The notes beneath the pieces were generated by a model, which was not told the DNA's origin, did no database searches, and worked only from the letters and a program-made list of their open reading frames with translations. Of a stretch of 64,000 bases of DNA, positions 23,334 to 35,288 are shown piece by piece (positions within the stretch are counted from its first letter, which is position 1; each line of letters starts with the position of its first letter). Position numbers and translations under genes: made by a program. Origin of the DNA: Rhyacophila brunnea (Eukaryota > Arthropoda > Insecta > Trichoptera > Rhyacophilidae); the NCBI GenBank assembly GCA_022495005.1, contig JAGYXB010000275.1, positions 124,001 through 188,000 on the forward strand. The letters run 5' to 3'.

Positions 23334-23829
23334 AGAGCTTGCTGCAAGAAGATAGACAAAACTACAACGGACTTTTCACAGTGTCACTAAATGTGAATAA
23401 GAATATAGCAAGTCGTAAGTATATTATAAGTAATAGTGAATATAATTAGGTATGTGCGCCAATTATCACTTTTAGCCTACACTTAAAGTTAATTGGTCTA
23501 TTTTCCCGGGTACCTTATGAGCAGTGATTAAATAACTTTGATGCAGTTGGCATATAATTGAGTTCGTTCCGATGCCAATACGTTATGCAGCATTAGCACC
23601 ATACAGTGTGATCACTTAGGTAGATCACTAATCCACGAAGTCGTGGCATTCCCGCACCCTTCGTCCTTCCTTGATTATCTACACGTGTCCAATATCCGGG
23701 CAATCGCAGGCATTGTTTTTCCATAAATCCATACTATAGAGCGCATGATTGTTGTAATGTCGCAGATGGGGTAAAAATCTTTAACAAGCATTTACGCTGA
23801 AATATGTAAATCTAGGAATAAATGACAAT
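23334..23829. other. No recognised gene
   Basis: AT-rich spacer between hAT-G copy 1 and a LINE tail. Nothing recognised. Confidence 0.4.
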
Positions 23830-24300
23830 TATTGATATCCACATCTCTGAACGCCTAAGAAAAGGTGAAATTGAGTAAGTCAATTCTACCATCCCCACGT
23901 TCGGTGCCCTGGTTTGTAGAGTCTCCTTTGAAGAGAAATGAGCTTATACTGAGGCTAAGAACAGGACAAACAATGGGTAAAAAATTTGATATCCTTATGG
24001 GAAGAAGCGATTCGCACCTCTGCGATGTGATGTTTTGGAGGACATTGTACATATAACAGTACAGTGCCCTAAATATGAACTACACAGAGTACAGTTGCGA
24101 ATTGCGGATATCTCTGAGAATTGACGAATTGAAAGGTGCCCTGGCGTCGGGTAAGAAGAACGGAAGAGCTTGGCAGAATTGTAAAGTTCTTTAACAGAAT
24201 TGGAATGAGGGGCTGATCGCGGATTCTCTTCTAGATGAGAAGAGGCGATATGACGTCGAGTCACAGTCAAAGCCTCGGTAAAATCATATATTTTAAAAAA
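23830..24300 (+). mobile_element. LINE family L1 3' end, degraded copy
   Basis: It aligns to 45583-46110: VPWFVESPL, LRLRTGQTMGKKFDILMGRS, then after a deletion the EDIVHI.VQCPKYELHRVQLR-like block, and the 3' untranslated GCCTCGGTAAAATCA followed by A-rich sequence. Several frameshifts are present. The RTG(H/Q)T and CD.C...ED motifs are typical of Jockey/R1-type LINE C-termini. It is 5'-truncated. Confidence 0.8.
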
Positions 24301-25149
24301 AATCACTGAATGGTAGCACAATACTGTTTTATATAATTCATAATCTGGATGATTTTAGGTATATATACATATCATTATAGCACTTATTAGAATGTATAAG
24401 TAAAATTAGAATACCATGCTCGAGTCTAAGTGGAGTATATGGACCTCCGCAGAGTTGAGATTGTATTAACAGAGTTGAAGGAATGGTTGTTAGCTATTCG
24501 CCGAATTTATAGGGACATGAGCCACGCCACGAAAGGACCGAAGCACCACAAGTTAAATCAGCTTCTTTTATTCTCGTCTTTCATATTTTCTTTACAATAT
24601 AATATATAAATTATAGTGTATCCTAAACGTATTTTCCTATCACTGAGTTTAGTATAGTTTTCTTATACGTAGACAATTACGTATCGTTATGTTACGAAAT
24701 GTTACGAGATGTTACGTAAGAAAACATTAATAATTCCAAATCGAATGATTGTCAAATGAATGTACGTATTACGTACACGTTCAGAATTAATCCAATTCTT
24801 GATTCGAATCACTAAAACAAGAAAGGAACTTTCCTACAAGATTAACTTTCAATATTATAAGTGTTCTAACTGCCATAAACTTTCCGAGCACAATCTTGGT
24901 GAGTACAACTTTTTGATATCGATAACACTCGTTGAGAGGACTATTATGATTAAACTAATTTTAAGAGGTTTCTTATTGGTGAATTTCCAGTTTGTAATTA
25001 ATTTTTGACTAACGGAGCTCTGAATAAAATTATTACTGAAAATTAATAATTCAATAAAGGTCTTTTAATAAGAATTTCTTTAATATATTAATATTATAAT
25101 CATCATCTTGGGCGAAGGCCGATCTTTTCTGTGTTCACATATATCTACG
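24301..25149. other. No recognised gene
   Basis: AT-rich sequence with an 82-codon plus ORF (24760-25008) that resembles nothing known. Confidence 0.4.
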
Positions 25150-25157
25150 TTTCAACG

Positions 25158-25701
25158 AGTGGCCTCCATAAGGGGGAGGGCTGATAGGGTTACCAAGCAT
25201 TAGGGCCCGACATGACGGGTCGACCAGTTAAGTGAGATGAATACACAACATTTTTTTCTAAAAAAAAAAAGTCGCCTGCGGCTTTACTTCATGTGCAATT
25301 TCATGTGACTTGATATTACATATGACGATTCATATAATTAAATTATAATTCGCGTGCAGAAATTGATTTTATAATTATTTCTAATAAAACAGCTATGTAT
25401 CTAATATGGCTAAAAGTCGCATGTTACTTGGTTACCACAAAAGGTGGTCGGGGTCAGTGTTTTATAATGTGATTCCGAATGAAAACAACTCAATAATTTA
25501 AGTGGATTTATCTAAGAATACAAAAAGTCGTTAAAAATTCACAGAAGACCATTCATTTCACTTCGCGGAGTCTTGGGGCTCGGCGGAATACTATTTGTGG
25601 AACACTACTGTAGAGCATAACACTCCCCTTATCCTTAACGATAGGTAGGGGTCCCGCCAAATATTCTGACCTGGGGCCCGCTTCAGGATGCGGGGGCCAT
25701 G
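25158..25701 (-). mobile_element. hAT family G, copy 2 (544 bp)
   Basis: Read on the minus strand it repeats copy 1: CATGGCCCCCGCATCCTGAA at one end, the CTGGTCGACCCGTCATG block and AGTGGCCTCCATAAGGGG (complement side) at the other. Flanking octamers TTTCAACG (25150-25157) and TTTCAATG (25702-25709) match 7 of 8. A CGCAGGCGAC block is also shared. The different size from copy 1 reflects internal indels. Confidence 0.75.
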
Positions 25702-25987
25702 TTTCAATGTTTTAGAGAGAAGTGACGCTAGCTATTTCGGACAAATTAAATAAATAGGCTGGCTGTTAGTCATTTAGTATCCATTGGGTAGCTGCGATTT
25801 CTCCAGCGAAGACCTATCTTTCGATCAATAATTATTTGTCTATCTGCTCTTAATGATATATCGTGTGTGCCATTAACACTTCTACCGTTTTTCTTATACA
25901 TACTTATTCAATGATTTATGTATATAGTTATGACTATAAAGATGTTATAATTTATAATATGTATATAGACATAACGCGATAGGACAA

Positions 25988-26265
25988 AAAGAGAAATGAG
26001 TGGATAAGGAATCAGACAAGGGTTTGCGTTGTGATAAAGTTAATGAAAAGCGTAAAATGGAGATGGGCTGGACACATAGCTCGAAGAAGAGACAATCGTT
26101 GGACAAATTTAGTCATCCAGTGGTATCCAAGAGGTACAAAATGTCCGCAAGGTAGACCTAGAGGCCGCTGGATCGATGAAATGATAAAGTTCTGCTGAAG
26201 TACGTAGTAGGACCGAGAGAAGTGGAAGCAACTTGAAAAGGCCTTCATCCAGCAGTGAATAGAAA
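25988..26265 (+). mobile_element. LINE ORF2 C-terminal remnant
   Basis: One frame gives NEWIRNQTRV, then KWRWAGHIARRRDNRWTNLV, QWYPRGTK, GRPRGRWIDEMIK. After a stop the next frame gives DREKWKQLEKAFIQQ. This is the canonical order of the extreme C-terminus of many insect LINEs (WRWAGH..R..D.RW, RGRP..RW.D, D...W..LE.AF.QQW). One frameshift and a lost final Trp mark it as dead. Confidence 0.8.
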
Positions 26266-28199
26266 TAGTGAAAAGAAAAATGATCATATATTGAAGAAAG
26301 GTTTAAGATTCGAATATATCTCGGCAAGAGCGATATATTTAAATTTAATTGAGAGCCAGGCCCGGAGGGTACATAATTTTAATCAGGCCAATTATTTCAT
26401 TGCGAAAGCCGTCCCTTAGATTATTCAGAGCGCCTTTCAGAATCCCTCCAAGAGAGGAGAGGGTACGTACCCACCACCCCCTGTAAACAATCGAAATTCC
26501 AAATTATTAATAAGATTATAAATTGTGATTGTTCTAGCAACCCCAATGCTTCCCACGCTGGGAACCGGGATTTGTTGTTCTTAAAATTCCGAAGACTTTC
26601 CAACGAGTCATTTAATTTGCTAAGTAAATATAAAAGGAAAATCTGCTCGTGAAAAGGAAAACTTTTTGATTGGCGGAGAATCTTTATGATGTGAACTTTA
26701 TTATATTATTATTATTATTTCCGAAGTTTTCCGCGGGAAAAAAATATATAAGCTAGGAAGTTTGCGACAGCAAATCGTTCTTCTGTAAAAAACCGTTTTA
26801 CATATTGGACTTCTTGGAAGGATGTTTATTGGACTAATGAAAACCGCCGAAAACAAATTTATCTCAAAGTAAATGGATATACTAGCATCAATATAATTAT
26901 ATTTTTGATATAATAAATCTTTCAAATATTATTTATTTTATCCATGGTACTAAAAAAAAGGTTTACGGCAGTAAGCCCGTTTAATATTCAATGAATTAGA
27001 TGGTATGTAATTACAGTATCATAATCGCATTTAATACCCTCTTACGCACACACCACATTAGCGAGGGATTCAATACTTTTGACATAAAACTAGAATCTAG
27101 ATAATATTATAGTCGAAGGAGCGCCGATCCACGATAGCTATACCTATACCGCAACCATAACCAGATTTGCCCTGCCTAATGGTTGAGCACTAGAAAAAAT
27201 AGCATCTGCGCATATTCAAAGTTAAATTGTGTCACTAAAAAATAAATAACGATTACTCCATAATATCAGGTAGGTAATTAAGAGATAAGGAATTAGATCA
27301 GGCTGGGCGCCGCTGACTATACGTTGGACAACTGAACGATGGGGCAACTAGACGACGGACATTTGGATTCGCGTACGTTACGATTTGAACTAGCAAGTAG
27401 ACATTTAAGGCTATACTTCAATTGAGGCATGGACTAAAAAGATCGTGGCTAGGCGATGCGCGGATTGTGCAAATTACGCGTGCCGAACGAAATATAATTT
27501 GTCATAAAAATCCAACATGCGTCCATTTAATATTATGTTTATTGTTATATTACTAATAATAATAGTATATTCATTGACATGTTTTCTTTTTTTAAGTACA
27601 TACATAAAGTTTTTTAGTCATCTTTACACGATTTAAGAATATTTTCATCCGACGCCATGACAAAACAAATCGACGTGCGGACACCTCGACTGTCGGTCTC
27701 CGATTATTAAAATTATTTGTCGTTTCACTAAAGTACGCTCTTAAGTATTATATAAATAAATAATCTACCTAAAATAACGCGTGGTTTATGGTTGTTGCAA
27801 AGCCTCTTGTTGAGATTTTACTTTCACATACCGTTTTTGCGCCAACAGTATTGTATTAAAGTCATTTATCGCATGCTCAGAACGGTTAATATTGGTAGAA
27901 TATTATTTCAAATAGGGCGGGTACTTTCGGATTTCACATCGGCTACAGTGTATACAGTGAACTGAAAATAATTTATATTAAACTGGAGATTAAAAAAAAA
28001 CTTCAATAGTACCTATTTGACAAGCATTATGTACTTACGTTAATATTGGTAGGTATAATAATAATTATGAGTTTGAAATCAAATAACTGAAAATATATTA
28101 ATAGCACGATTGCATTTATTTGTATTCGTATCCAAATTGGATTTCGCAATAAGCATGCACACATGGAATAATATAAATTATTTTTATGTGAAAATATGT
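26266..28199. other. Mostly unrecognised AT-rich DNA
   Basis: Contains only short ORFs. 27325-27410 is a truncated fragment of MITE family H (described separately). Confidence 0.4.
27325..27410 (+). mobile_element. MITE family H, truncated fragment
   Basis: TTGGACAACTGAACG, GACGGACATTTGGA and TACGTTACGATTTGAACTAG follow the left arm of copy 1 (19620 onward) in the same order. The right end and TSD are absent. Confidence 0.5.
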
Positions 28200-28203
28200 T
28201 TAA

Positions 28204-28690
28204 CCCGTTCACGTCCGGCTTAGCTAAAAGTGCAGTGTTGTAAAATTGCGGATCATTAATAACAAAACTTTTGCAGCAGTTCGGTATTAAAAAGAAAACA
28301 GAAAAGAATTAACCGCTATCTGTGTCGTTAGCGAAACGTTTGTGCTAAAACTTAACCGAGAATTAGCGGCCAGATTAAAAATTATGACTGCTACCCTAGG
28401 AGGCCATTCGCTTCTGTGCAAAATTAATAGAATACGTCCCCACAACTGGGGATAATAGCCCGACACATTATTTAAAAGAATAGTATATAATTAATTCTCT
28501 TTACTGTTAATCCTTGGTGGAAGATAATAGTTATTAAACAATAAATAATACAATATTACTCGTTGGTATTAAGGTACTTACTTCTTTCACTTTTTTAATT
28601 AATCACCGATACTGTTTATGTATGTTGGTTCAACTAATAACGAATGATAATTATAAATTTGTCTCATTACTTAAATCTCCATGAAACGGG
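28204..28690. mobile_element. piggyBac-like MITE (487 bp)
   Basis: TTAA at 28200-28203 and 28691-28694 flanks termini CCCGTTCACGTCC and, reverse-complemented, CCCGTTTCATGG. A TTAA target with CCC-starting ends is characteristic of piggyBac-type elements. The inside has no transposase. Ends agree over about 8-10 bases only, so the call rests mainly on the TTAA plus CCCGTT symmetry. Confidence 0.6.
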
Positions 28691-28694
28691 TTAA

Positions 28695-29057
28695 TACCTA
28701 CTGTATACGAAAATAACAGAGGGTTACATCTAAAATAATAAATAATAATGCCAAATTAATTAATAGAGATGCCGCTGAATTAATAAATTTCACATATAAA
28801 CATGAGTTCCCTAACAAAGTTAAAATATTTTTCCTTATTTGGCATTTTCATTTACTTATAATTTATTTATTTAAGAAAACAACACATTGTGGACATAACA
28901 AATCAAAATTCAGGACGTTCACAACATGAGATTCAATAAATATTTCTCCCACAAGAGAGAAGAGGAAAAAAAATTTCAAAAAAAACATAAACAATTTTAT
29001 ATATATTAAAATAAAGTTGCAAAAACAAAATGTACAGTACATAATTGAAAATTTCTA
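28695..29057. other. No recognised gene
   Basis: AT-rich spacer. Nothing recognised. Confidence 0.4.
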
Positions 29058-29313
29058 TGTCTTTATGGAGCGCATTTACTAGTCTTGCACCCTTCGCTAA
29101 TGGTGCCTGATAGGCTTGACTCGAGGGAACAGTTCTGACCCAAAATAGGTCATGGCTACGACCAGGTACGTAATTGGGCATGCCTTGTAGAAAGGCAGTC
29201 ATAAAGTAATCGTTTAACGAATTATTAAAAGGTAAATGATTATATGTCTTAAAATAAAGACATCGAAGAAGTTCTGGACGCGCTGTAAAATAAGCTTTAC
29301 CCATATTCAACAA
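29058..29313 (-). mobile_element. LINE ORF2 C-terminal remnant
   Basis: The minus-strand frame reads RPELLRCLYFKTYNHLPF, then VPGRSHDLFWVRTVPSSQAY and APLAKGARLVNAL..DIEIF. The order (R.H.LF.VP..R......P..R....N.L..D.DIF) matches the terminal region of Jockey/CR1-type LINE proteins as I know them. The frame then runs into low-complexity hydrophobic sequence. It is 5'-truncated. Confidence 0.55.
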
Positions 29314-29377
29314 TATTACGTACTAACGAGACGTATTAATTGTGTGCCCTGTAATAAAGTAGTTAGATATTTCTTAC

Positions 29378-29432
29378 TTGGATGTTGACCATGCCAATGA
29401 CCTATTCTTAAATGGTTGAAATCCGTCAATAC
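29378..29432 (-). other. Candidate 55-nt exon with good splice sites
   Basis: On the minus strand a pyrimidine-rich tract (TTTATTTTTGTTTGTTACAG) ends at 29433. It is followed by 55 nt open in two frames and then CCAA|GTAAGAAA. One frame (VLTDFNHLRIGHWHGQHP) stays open past the donor for ~20 more codons, so this may instead be part of the neighbouring LINE relic. No other exons were found. Confidence 0.25.
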
Positions 29433-29534
29433 CTGTAACAAACAAAAATAAACATGTAAGAAATTATGTTCGCATAAGCCAGTGATTAAAATATATATAT
29501 ATTCCTAGTATCTATCATAATTTAATACATAAAA

Positions 29535-29605
29535 CTACTCATTTAAATCCATTAGAATTTAAATTCCACCAAGTACCTTCGGTCGATAATATTAATATTC
29601 CAAAC
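29535..29605. repeat. Dispersed repeat F, copy 2
   Basis: AATCCATTAGAATTTAAATT, CACCAAGTACCTTCGGTCGAT and AATATTAATATT are shared with 20868-20960 (opposite strand) and partly with 48998-49025. Confidence 0.6.
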
Positions 29606-29723
29606 CAAATTGTTTAGAATACTGAATATGTACTGCATATTATTATAGGTTCAAAATTTTTACAATATTTCATGAAACATAAGTTTGTATAAAGAAAAAT
29701 ACATCATACGTATACATCTGGGA

Positions 29724-29990
29724 CAGTGTTGTGGCCCGCGGGCCGCCTGGTTGAGCTAATGATTTTTTACAGGAAAAAGCAACGTTTTGAAAATATTAAA
29801 TTACTGCACATTTTTCGCTCAATTTATCCAAAAACGCCATTCGAGAGCATCGTAAAATTTTACTCGGAATGAAAACAATAAATACACATTGGATATGTCA
29901 GTGCTTATCATAATTTCTGTGAAATTTCTCCGTTTAAAGCCATGTGTGCTTGGCTCGCAGCCAATTCTTTGAAAACTTGCATTAGTTTAA
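29724..29990 (+). mobile_element. hAT-type left end, solo
   Basis: It starts CAGTGTTGTGGCCCGCGGGC, a typical hAT terminus similar in style to hAT element 1 (GTGGCCCGC). No matching right terminus was found downstream. The interior is AT-rich and decayed; its far boundary is a guess. Confidence 0.45.
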
Positions 29991-30238
29991 CCTAAATTCG
30001 GGCACGTTTTAAAGATTTGAATATATAAAAAGTGAGATCGGTACAATGGAATTCAAAAAACTTTTACTTACAAAGCAATTGGGGGGTCTAGAAATTGCAC
30101 GCCACGAGTAATTGCATTTTATTTTTTAAGCGACCGTGTCTCTATTGTTGAATAACCGATTTTACGTAATTTGATTTTCGACCGATTTTCACAACTGAAC
30201 TATTAAATTTAACTATCTAGCTATGCAGTCAATACTTA

Positions 30239-30817
30239 GGCCATCCGCTCACGTGAATACTTAAAAAAAACGAGACTGAAATTCCAGTATATAGCTAATG
30301 TATTTCAATGGCGGCTCGCTGACGGCATGACTGGAATCTCTCAGTTTCAAATCGTTCGCAACTAAAACCGAGGAGACGCGACATTTTAGTCTCTCAGTTG
30401 CCAGTCACCCATAAACAGTGGTACCAATATCAGTAGATTCGATGAAAAATGATATTTTCTTACCAAAATTGGTAGCACTGAACTGAAATAAACAAGCAAT
30501 AACAAGTCAAGACGTCAAAATTTAAAGATGGGCGACCCGATTTTTAATTTTAAATATGTGGCAGATGTTGAGAAATTCTCCTGCCTGTACAATTACAGGC
30601 TGCCAGAATATTCCCGTGAAGATATTGCAGAAAAGCTTAAAATGAAGTTGGAAAGACAATGGGTTTGACAGTTTGAGGCTGAGATTATTAGGTTTCAGAA
30701 GCGGCATGTGGAAAGGCGCGTCAGACAGGGACACACGAGTGTCGCGTTCAATTATATGTAAATGCGGAGTCTCGCCATGTCGCTGGCGCCGCACAGGTGT
30801 CCCGTGTGAAACGGGTC
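30239..30817 (+). mobile_element. Possible PIF/Harbinger-like unit (579 bp)
   Basis: The left end GGCCATCCGCTCACG and the right end reverse-complemented GACCCGTTTCACACG are weakly alike, and the flanks are TTA and TAA. PIF/Harbinger elements use a 3-bp TWA target and often carry a MADF/Myb-like second gene (family knowledge), and a MADF-like ORF lies inside (30528-30668). The TIR match is poor and the flanks are not identical, so the boundaries are tentative. Confidence 0.4.
30528..30668 (+). pseudogene. MADF-domain N-terminal fragment
   Basis: ATG at 30528 opens 46 codons. The product reads MGDPIFNFKYVADVEKFSC, LYNYRLPEYSREDIAEKLKM and ends at TGA 30666-30668. The order FV..VEK..CLY....PEY...D...K is the first helix region of MADF (Myb/SANT-like in ADF1) DNA-binding domains. 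The expected following W..I and the second and third helices are missing. MADF proteins act as DNA-binding factors, both in hosts and in Harbinger transposons. This is probably a truncated transposon gene; a first exon of a host gene is the alternative. Confidence 0.5.
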
Positions 30818-32444
30818 TAAGCCAATTTCTTTTCATTTTTATTTTTATCCATGTCCATTTTTAAGCGGACTAAATACACACAGTACACAGGATCTCTAAA
30901 AGTCTCTGTGGCTTACCAGTATTCTTAATTATATTTCTTAAATTATGCCAGAATTCTGTAACTTCGCCGTATATTGTTTGAAGATAAATCCAGCGATTTT
31001 CCACGATCCTAGAATCCAGATTTTGAAGTAGGTACATAAATGTTTTGTAAAGAATATTTTTACTGTACGTGTACTGCTAGAAATCATTAAGCTATCTCCA
31101 ACAGGATTTCGCCGTTGCCGAATAAGAATATTTTAATAGACATAAGATTATAATATAATGTTCTCATTATACAGCCATAAAGGATATTGCGTACAGTGAA
31201 CTCTATGCTCAGAACTGTGCGCTGTGGCTAATATGTTGTTAAATCTAGTATAAAATTACTTATTTAAAATTAAATGAAAATGCTTTCCAGTTTCTAATTC
31301 TGGCAAAGTAAATTGGCTATAGTGTAATTCTTTTGTTGATATTATGATACGTAACGTTATGAATTACTCATTTGCCACACTTCTAATTGCAACTTTATGA
31401 GACATTCAGTAGTTGTATTAATTATTTATTTATACAAAAGAATATAACTAATTATTGCAAAATTAAAAATGTTCAGGAGAGCAATTTTTAGTTTTATAAT
31501 TATTGATAAAAAAAGTCTACATTTTATCTTATAGGAAAAAAATTTGCATAAGTTTAATATGTATTTATTTTATTGCTAATAGTACCTATATTGAATTAAT
31601 ATATTTACAGCTTTTAGCAAACAAAGTATTTGTTTATTTGTTTGTAACTTTTGCCGACGTGTACAAATATTTGAAACTCAGTGGATAACCACGCCTTCAA
31701 ATTAAATGTAGTCGTAAAAATTTGCGAGCTTTGGTGAAAACTACATTACTCGAAACCACCCATCAGTACTTCAAATGAAAGTGTTAAAAAAATCCCGGAA
31801 ACATAGCCACATTTTCTTATTTGACAGTATATTTTCACATGTTTCCCATCCGCGGCGGAATACAAAAAAAATATGGGCGTTTGTATAACAACATTTTAAA
31901 TGTTTTATAAAAATGTTAATAAACACTTTTTATACAATATATACCATAGGTATCTGTAAGTGTGTCTGTCCTAAACTTAAACTGAAAAGTGAAGACGCTT
32001 CTCAGTATTAAAAAAATCAGAAATAATGAAAGATAGGTAATAATCACTAGGTATCTAAATGTTTAGAAAGAACGAAAATGGCCATTTTTATTTTTCCTTG
32101 ACGCGTAGTTAAATTTAGAAAAAGTTTAATTATAATATGAAATAACATTGAATTAAATTGTGCTATGCCTGCTACTTATACTAAAATAAATATAATATTC
32201 AAATAAAAAACCTATAAATGGTTTGTCTTCTTAGTAGAAAAATGTAAATGCCACAATACGTTCAAATGTGCATCAGCTAAAATCGCAAACACTACAAAAA
32301 GCATCAAAATATACTAAAAATAATATCATATAGTAAAATTGATCTAGCTTATTGACACCATTCACAACGTAAAAAGAGCCAAACACCAAAATATCTCTCG
32401 GTCAGCAATGGTATGCCTTTATTTATTATAAAATTATTAAAAAC
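30818..32444. other. No recognised gene
   Basis: AT-rich sequence. Only chance-length ORFs. Confidence 0.4.
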
Positions 32445-32725
32445 ACACTGTTGAAACCAGGGAACTCAGAAATAATGGGAACTGAAATACCTAACGGGTG
32501 TGGAGTAACGGTGTGGAGTAACAGGTAACCGTTCCGAGTGTGGAAAAATTTGGGATAAACTTAAACACGTGTCGAAAATTCGATTGTCTTTCGATCTGAC
32601 AACTGCTCGTTTATGCACTGACGCTCATTCAATATTGATGTATTTGAAGATTGCAACACACGCCTATATAATGCATGATTCATTTTCGTAGGACACTCAC
32701 ACATTCAAAACACTGTTTCGCCGCG
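32445..32725 (-). repeat. Dispersed repeat E, copy 1 (partial)
   Basis: The minus strand aligns with 49860-50130: TTTTGAATGTGTGAGTGT and ACTACGAAAATGAA-like block, GCATAAAC...GAGCAGTTGTCAG, AAGTTTATCCC, GGTTACCTG.TACTCC, CCCGTTAGGT and CCCATTATTTCTGAGTTCCCT. A short local duplication, GTGTGGAGTAAC, occurs twice near 32498-32522. The family identity is unknown. Confidence 0.7.
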
Positions 32726-32732
32726 GAGCACT

Positions 32733-32776
32733 TAATTACCACATTTAAATAACATGCTAATTATATCTAATGCCCC
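32733..32776 (+). mobile_element. Half copy of palindromic MITE
   Basis: TTAATTACCACATTTAAATA, then ACATGCTAATTATATCTAAT, is identical in both parts to the left arm of the palindromic element at 46707-46877. The second arm is absent. It directly follows repeat E copy 1. Confidence 0.65.
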
Positions 32777-32780
32777 CCAA

Positions 32781-35288
32781 ATGAGGACACAACAGCTGTG
32801 CCGTCAGCGATGAATGAGTTAAAATTTTGTGTATTGGGGTATAGTTTAACAGAATTCTATTTATTAATCTGTTCTGTGGTTGAAACCCGTCCAATCTCAC
32901 TTTGTTCCGACATAATAATATGCTTATAATGAGAGTATTGGCGTATGGTATTGGAATAGTCAAATTGATTTTGTAATTTATGTTTGGGCTTCTATTTAAT
33001 TCAAATTTTCAAATATTCAATTTCTTTCACGTTATATACCTACGACAATTTTTATCCGTTATACTTTATTTCACGCCATTCTTTCCAGGTAAGTAGGTGC
33101 AGCTGCTAGAAGCTAGAATTTCTTTATCTGGAAAAGTTTATCGGAATGCGCGACAGTAGCACCACCTGTGAGCCTGCATAACAAATGCATTCAATCCAAG
33201 TCCATATGTGCATCACTACATACTTGCACAAGAATGCTTGCAAGGCTTGAGTGCAATATGGCCTAAATGAAAAAGATTTATTTACATACTTCGAATTGTA
33301 ACCACCAATCCCCACAACGCAGTCATAAGTTATATTGTGCTTTAGTTGGTTGTCAAGATTTGTACGAAGTGTTCGGTGGGTGTATGTGTGCGTTTTATTT
33401 TCAATTTATATGAACGATATACTATTAAGATAGGTACAAGAATTTCATTTATTAAAAGCAGATATCTGAGTGATGTTTAGGGTGCCTAGTCCAAATGGAC
33501 CTCAATACAATGCATAATCTAAAAGAATTTATAAAACATTTGAATCGATTACAAATGGCAAAATAGATAGGTACTTATATTATTAAATAATATGTAATTG
33601 AATGGGGGAAAAAATCAGCATAATTACACTTATTATAATGCTGATGGGCGCAGTATATTTGGTAAAAACTGGATATAAAATATCCGTACACTAACGCTAA
33701 GAATAACTGTACAAATCACATAGGTGGTTGAAAATATTGACTAATACACGATAATGAGCATCTCGCATCGACGGAACACTCATTAGTAAGTGCTAAGTAT
33801 AAAATGTCTTCGGTGGATTTCTCGCAATTACTTCATATTATTACCGAGACGGGGTTCCCCGCCGGGAGAGATGTTTTTCCGGAAGTGACGCCAGCCGTTG
33901 CACCGGATATCCGCTCTTCCCAAATTAACGCGCGCTTTAAATAACACTGCAGCTGGAATAATCCCTCCAAGAGAAAACTACTTCATCATCTCGTGCCACT
34001 TAGCGTAAATATTTTAATGGTTCACTTTTGCAAGCAGGTATGACAATTTTATATACCTATACTTATCTCAGGAAAGTATTTTGTATTGGCGTCGCCGACA
34101 CTACATCTCAGTATTCTCATTAATTTAGTTACTACCTGACTGTCATGTACGTATTAAATGTCGTACAATAAATCAACATCAAGAAACACAAAAAAATCAT
34201 ATAGGTGTGTGTGCATATCTATAAACTGAACCTCGAAGGAACGACTATACTTCAAATCAAGCGCTCATCCTTTTCTTTTACTTTAAAATCACTACAATAT
34301 CTTACGACACACTTTACAGTAATTTACCCGTACTATACAGGTGCGGCGCTGCATATATATATATATTATGTGTGTGTGGATATTTCGGTAATTGATATTT
34401 CAATGGCTGATAGTAAAACAATATTAAGCGAAAATCTAGTTAACTTTTACTGTAAATTTTCTCATTACTTAAAAATAATACTGGCATAAATTCAAGCACT
34501 TTACCACAACGCGAAAATGATAATAGCAAAAAAACATACACGCTGAGTATAAAAGCTACGCGCAGAAAAGTTTTGCGGTGAAAAAAAACGCGCGAAACCA
34601 CGACGCGAAAAACCTAATATGAAAATATATGGGAAAATTATCGTTATTAAGTTTAACGAGAAAATTAAAAATTAACACCACGACCGCAGTGTTGTTCCCG
34701 CCGCAAGTTTCGACCGCGATTGCCTTCTGGTGTGCTCCGAAAAAGTGGCGCAACTTGTTGGCGGTATGTTTTAATTAAAATTACAACGTTCGTTTTTCGC
34801 AAAGTGTTACAAATCTTAGGAGTTATTTTGCCGAAATATTCTAACCCTTCGGCGCTGCGAAATTAATTATTTCAAATTAAAGGGTATCAATTATAATATT
34901 ATGATATTAAATTCGGGGCCGGCATCGCTTTGTACTGAATCACCAATTAATTCTAGCTAAATATTGTATATTATCCAATCATTCATAGCGGGTTGGAGAT
35001 CTCCAAAGACCAATGTAAAACATTTCTTAAAAGCAACTAATTGCAAGGAATTTGAGATATTGCCCACAATTTTTATTAACTGTGGACCTACAAATGAACA
35101 GTATTTATATTGAACTTAAGTGAGTATTGCTTATATAAATAATTAGAGAGAAGCTATATATAGCAGTGGTTCATGTTAGCTGCAGTACCTACCTAACTAA
35201 TATATATTTTTAATTCAATCTTCTCACAAGCGAAGTTCATGTCGATACGTTATACAAATAATCTGGTACAAAACAATTTAAACCAGTT
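32781..35288. other. No recognised gene; GC-rich patches
   Basis: 33840-33925 is GC-rich (GACGGGGTTCCCCGCCGGGAG) and 34550-34760 is CG-rich with a 65-codon minus ORF. Neither resembles a known product. A short TATATA run lies near 34346-34366. The rest is AT-rich. Confidence 0.35.

Noticed and set aside
22490..25709. A single large palindrome or long-TIR transposon spanning 3.2 kb
   Set aside because: The two inverted halves each have their own flanking 8-bp duplication, so two separate hAT insertions in opposite orientation explain them better.
26012..26287. 91-codon minus ORF
   Set aside because: It is the antisense shadow of the LINE remnant on the plus strand.
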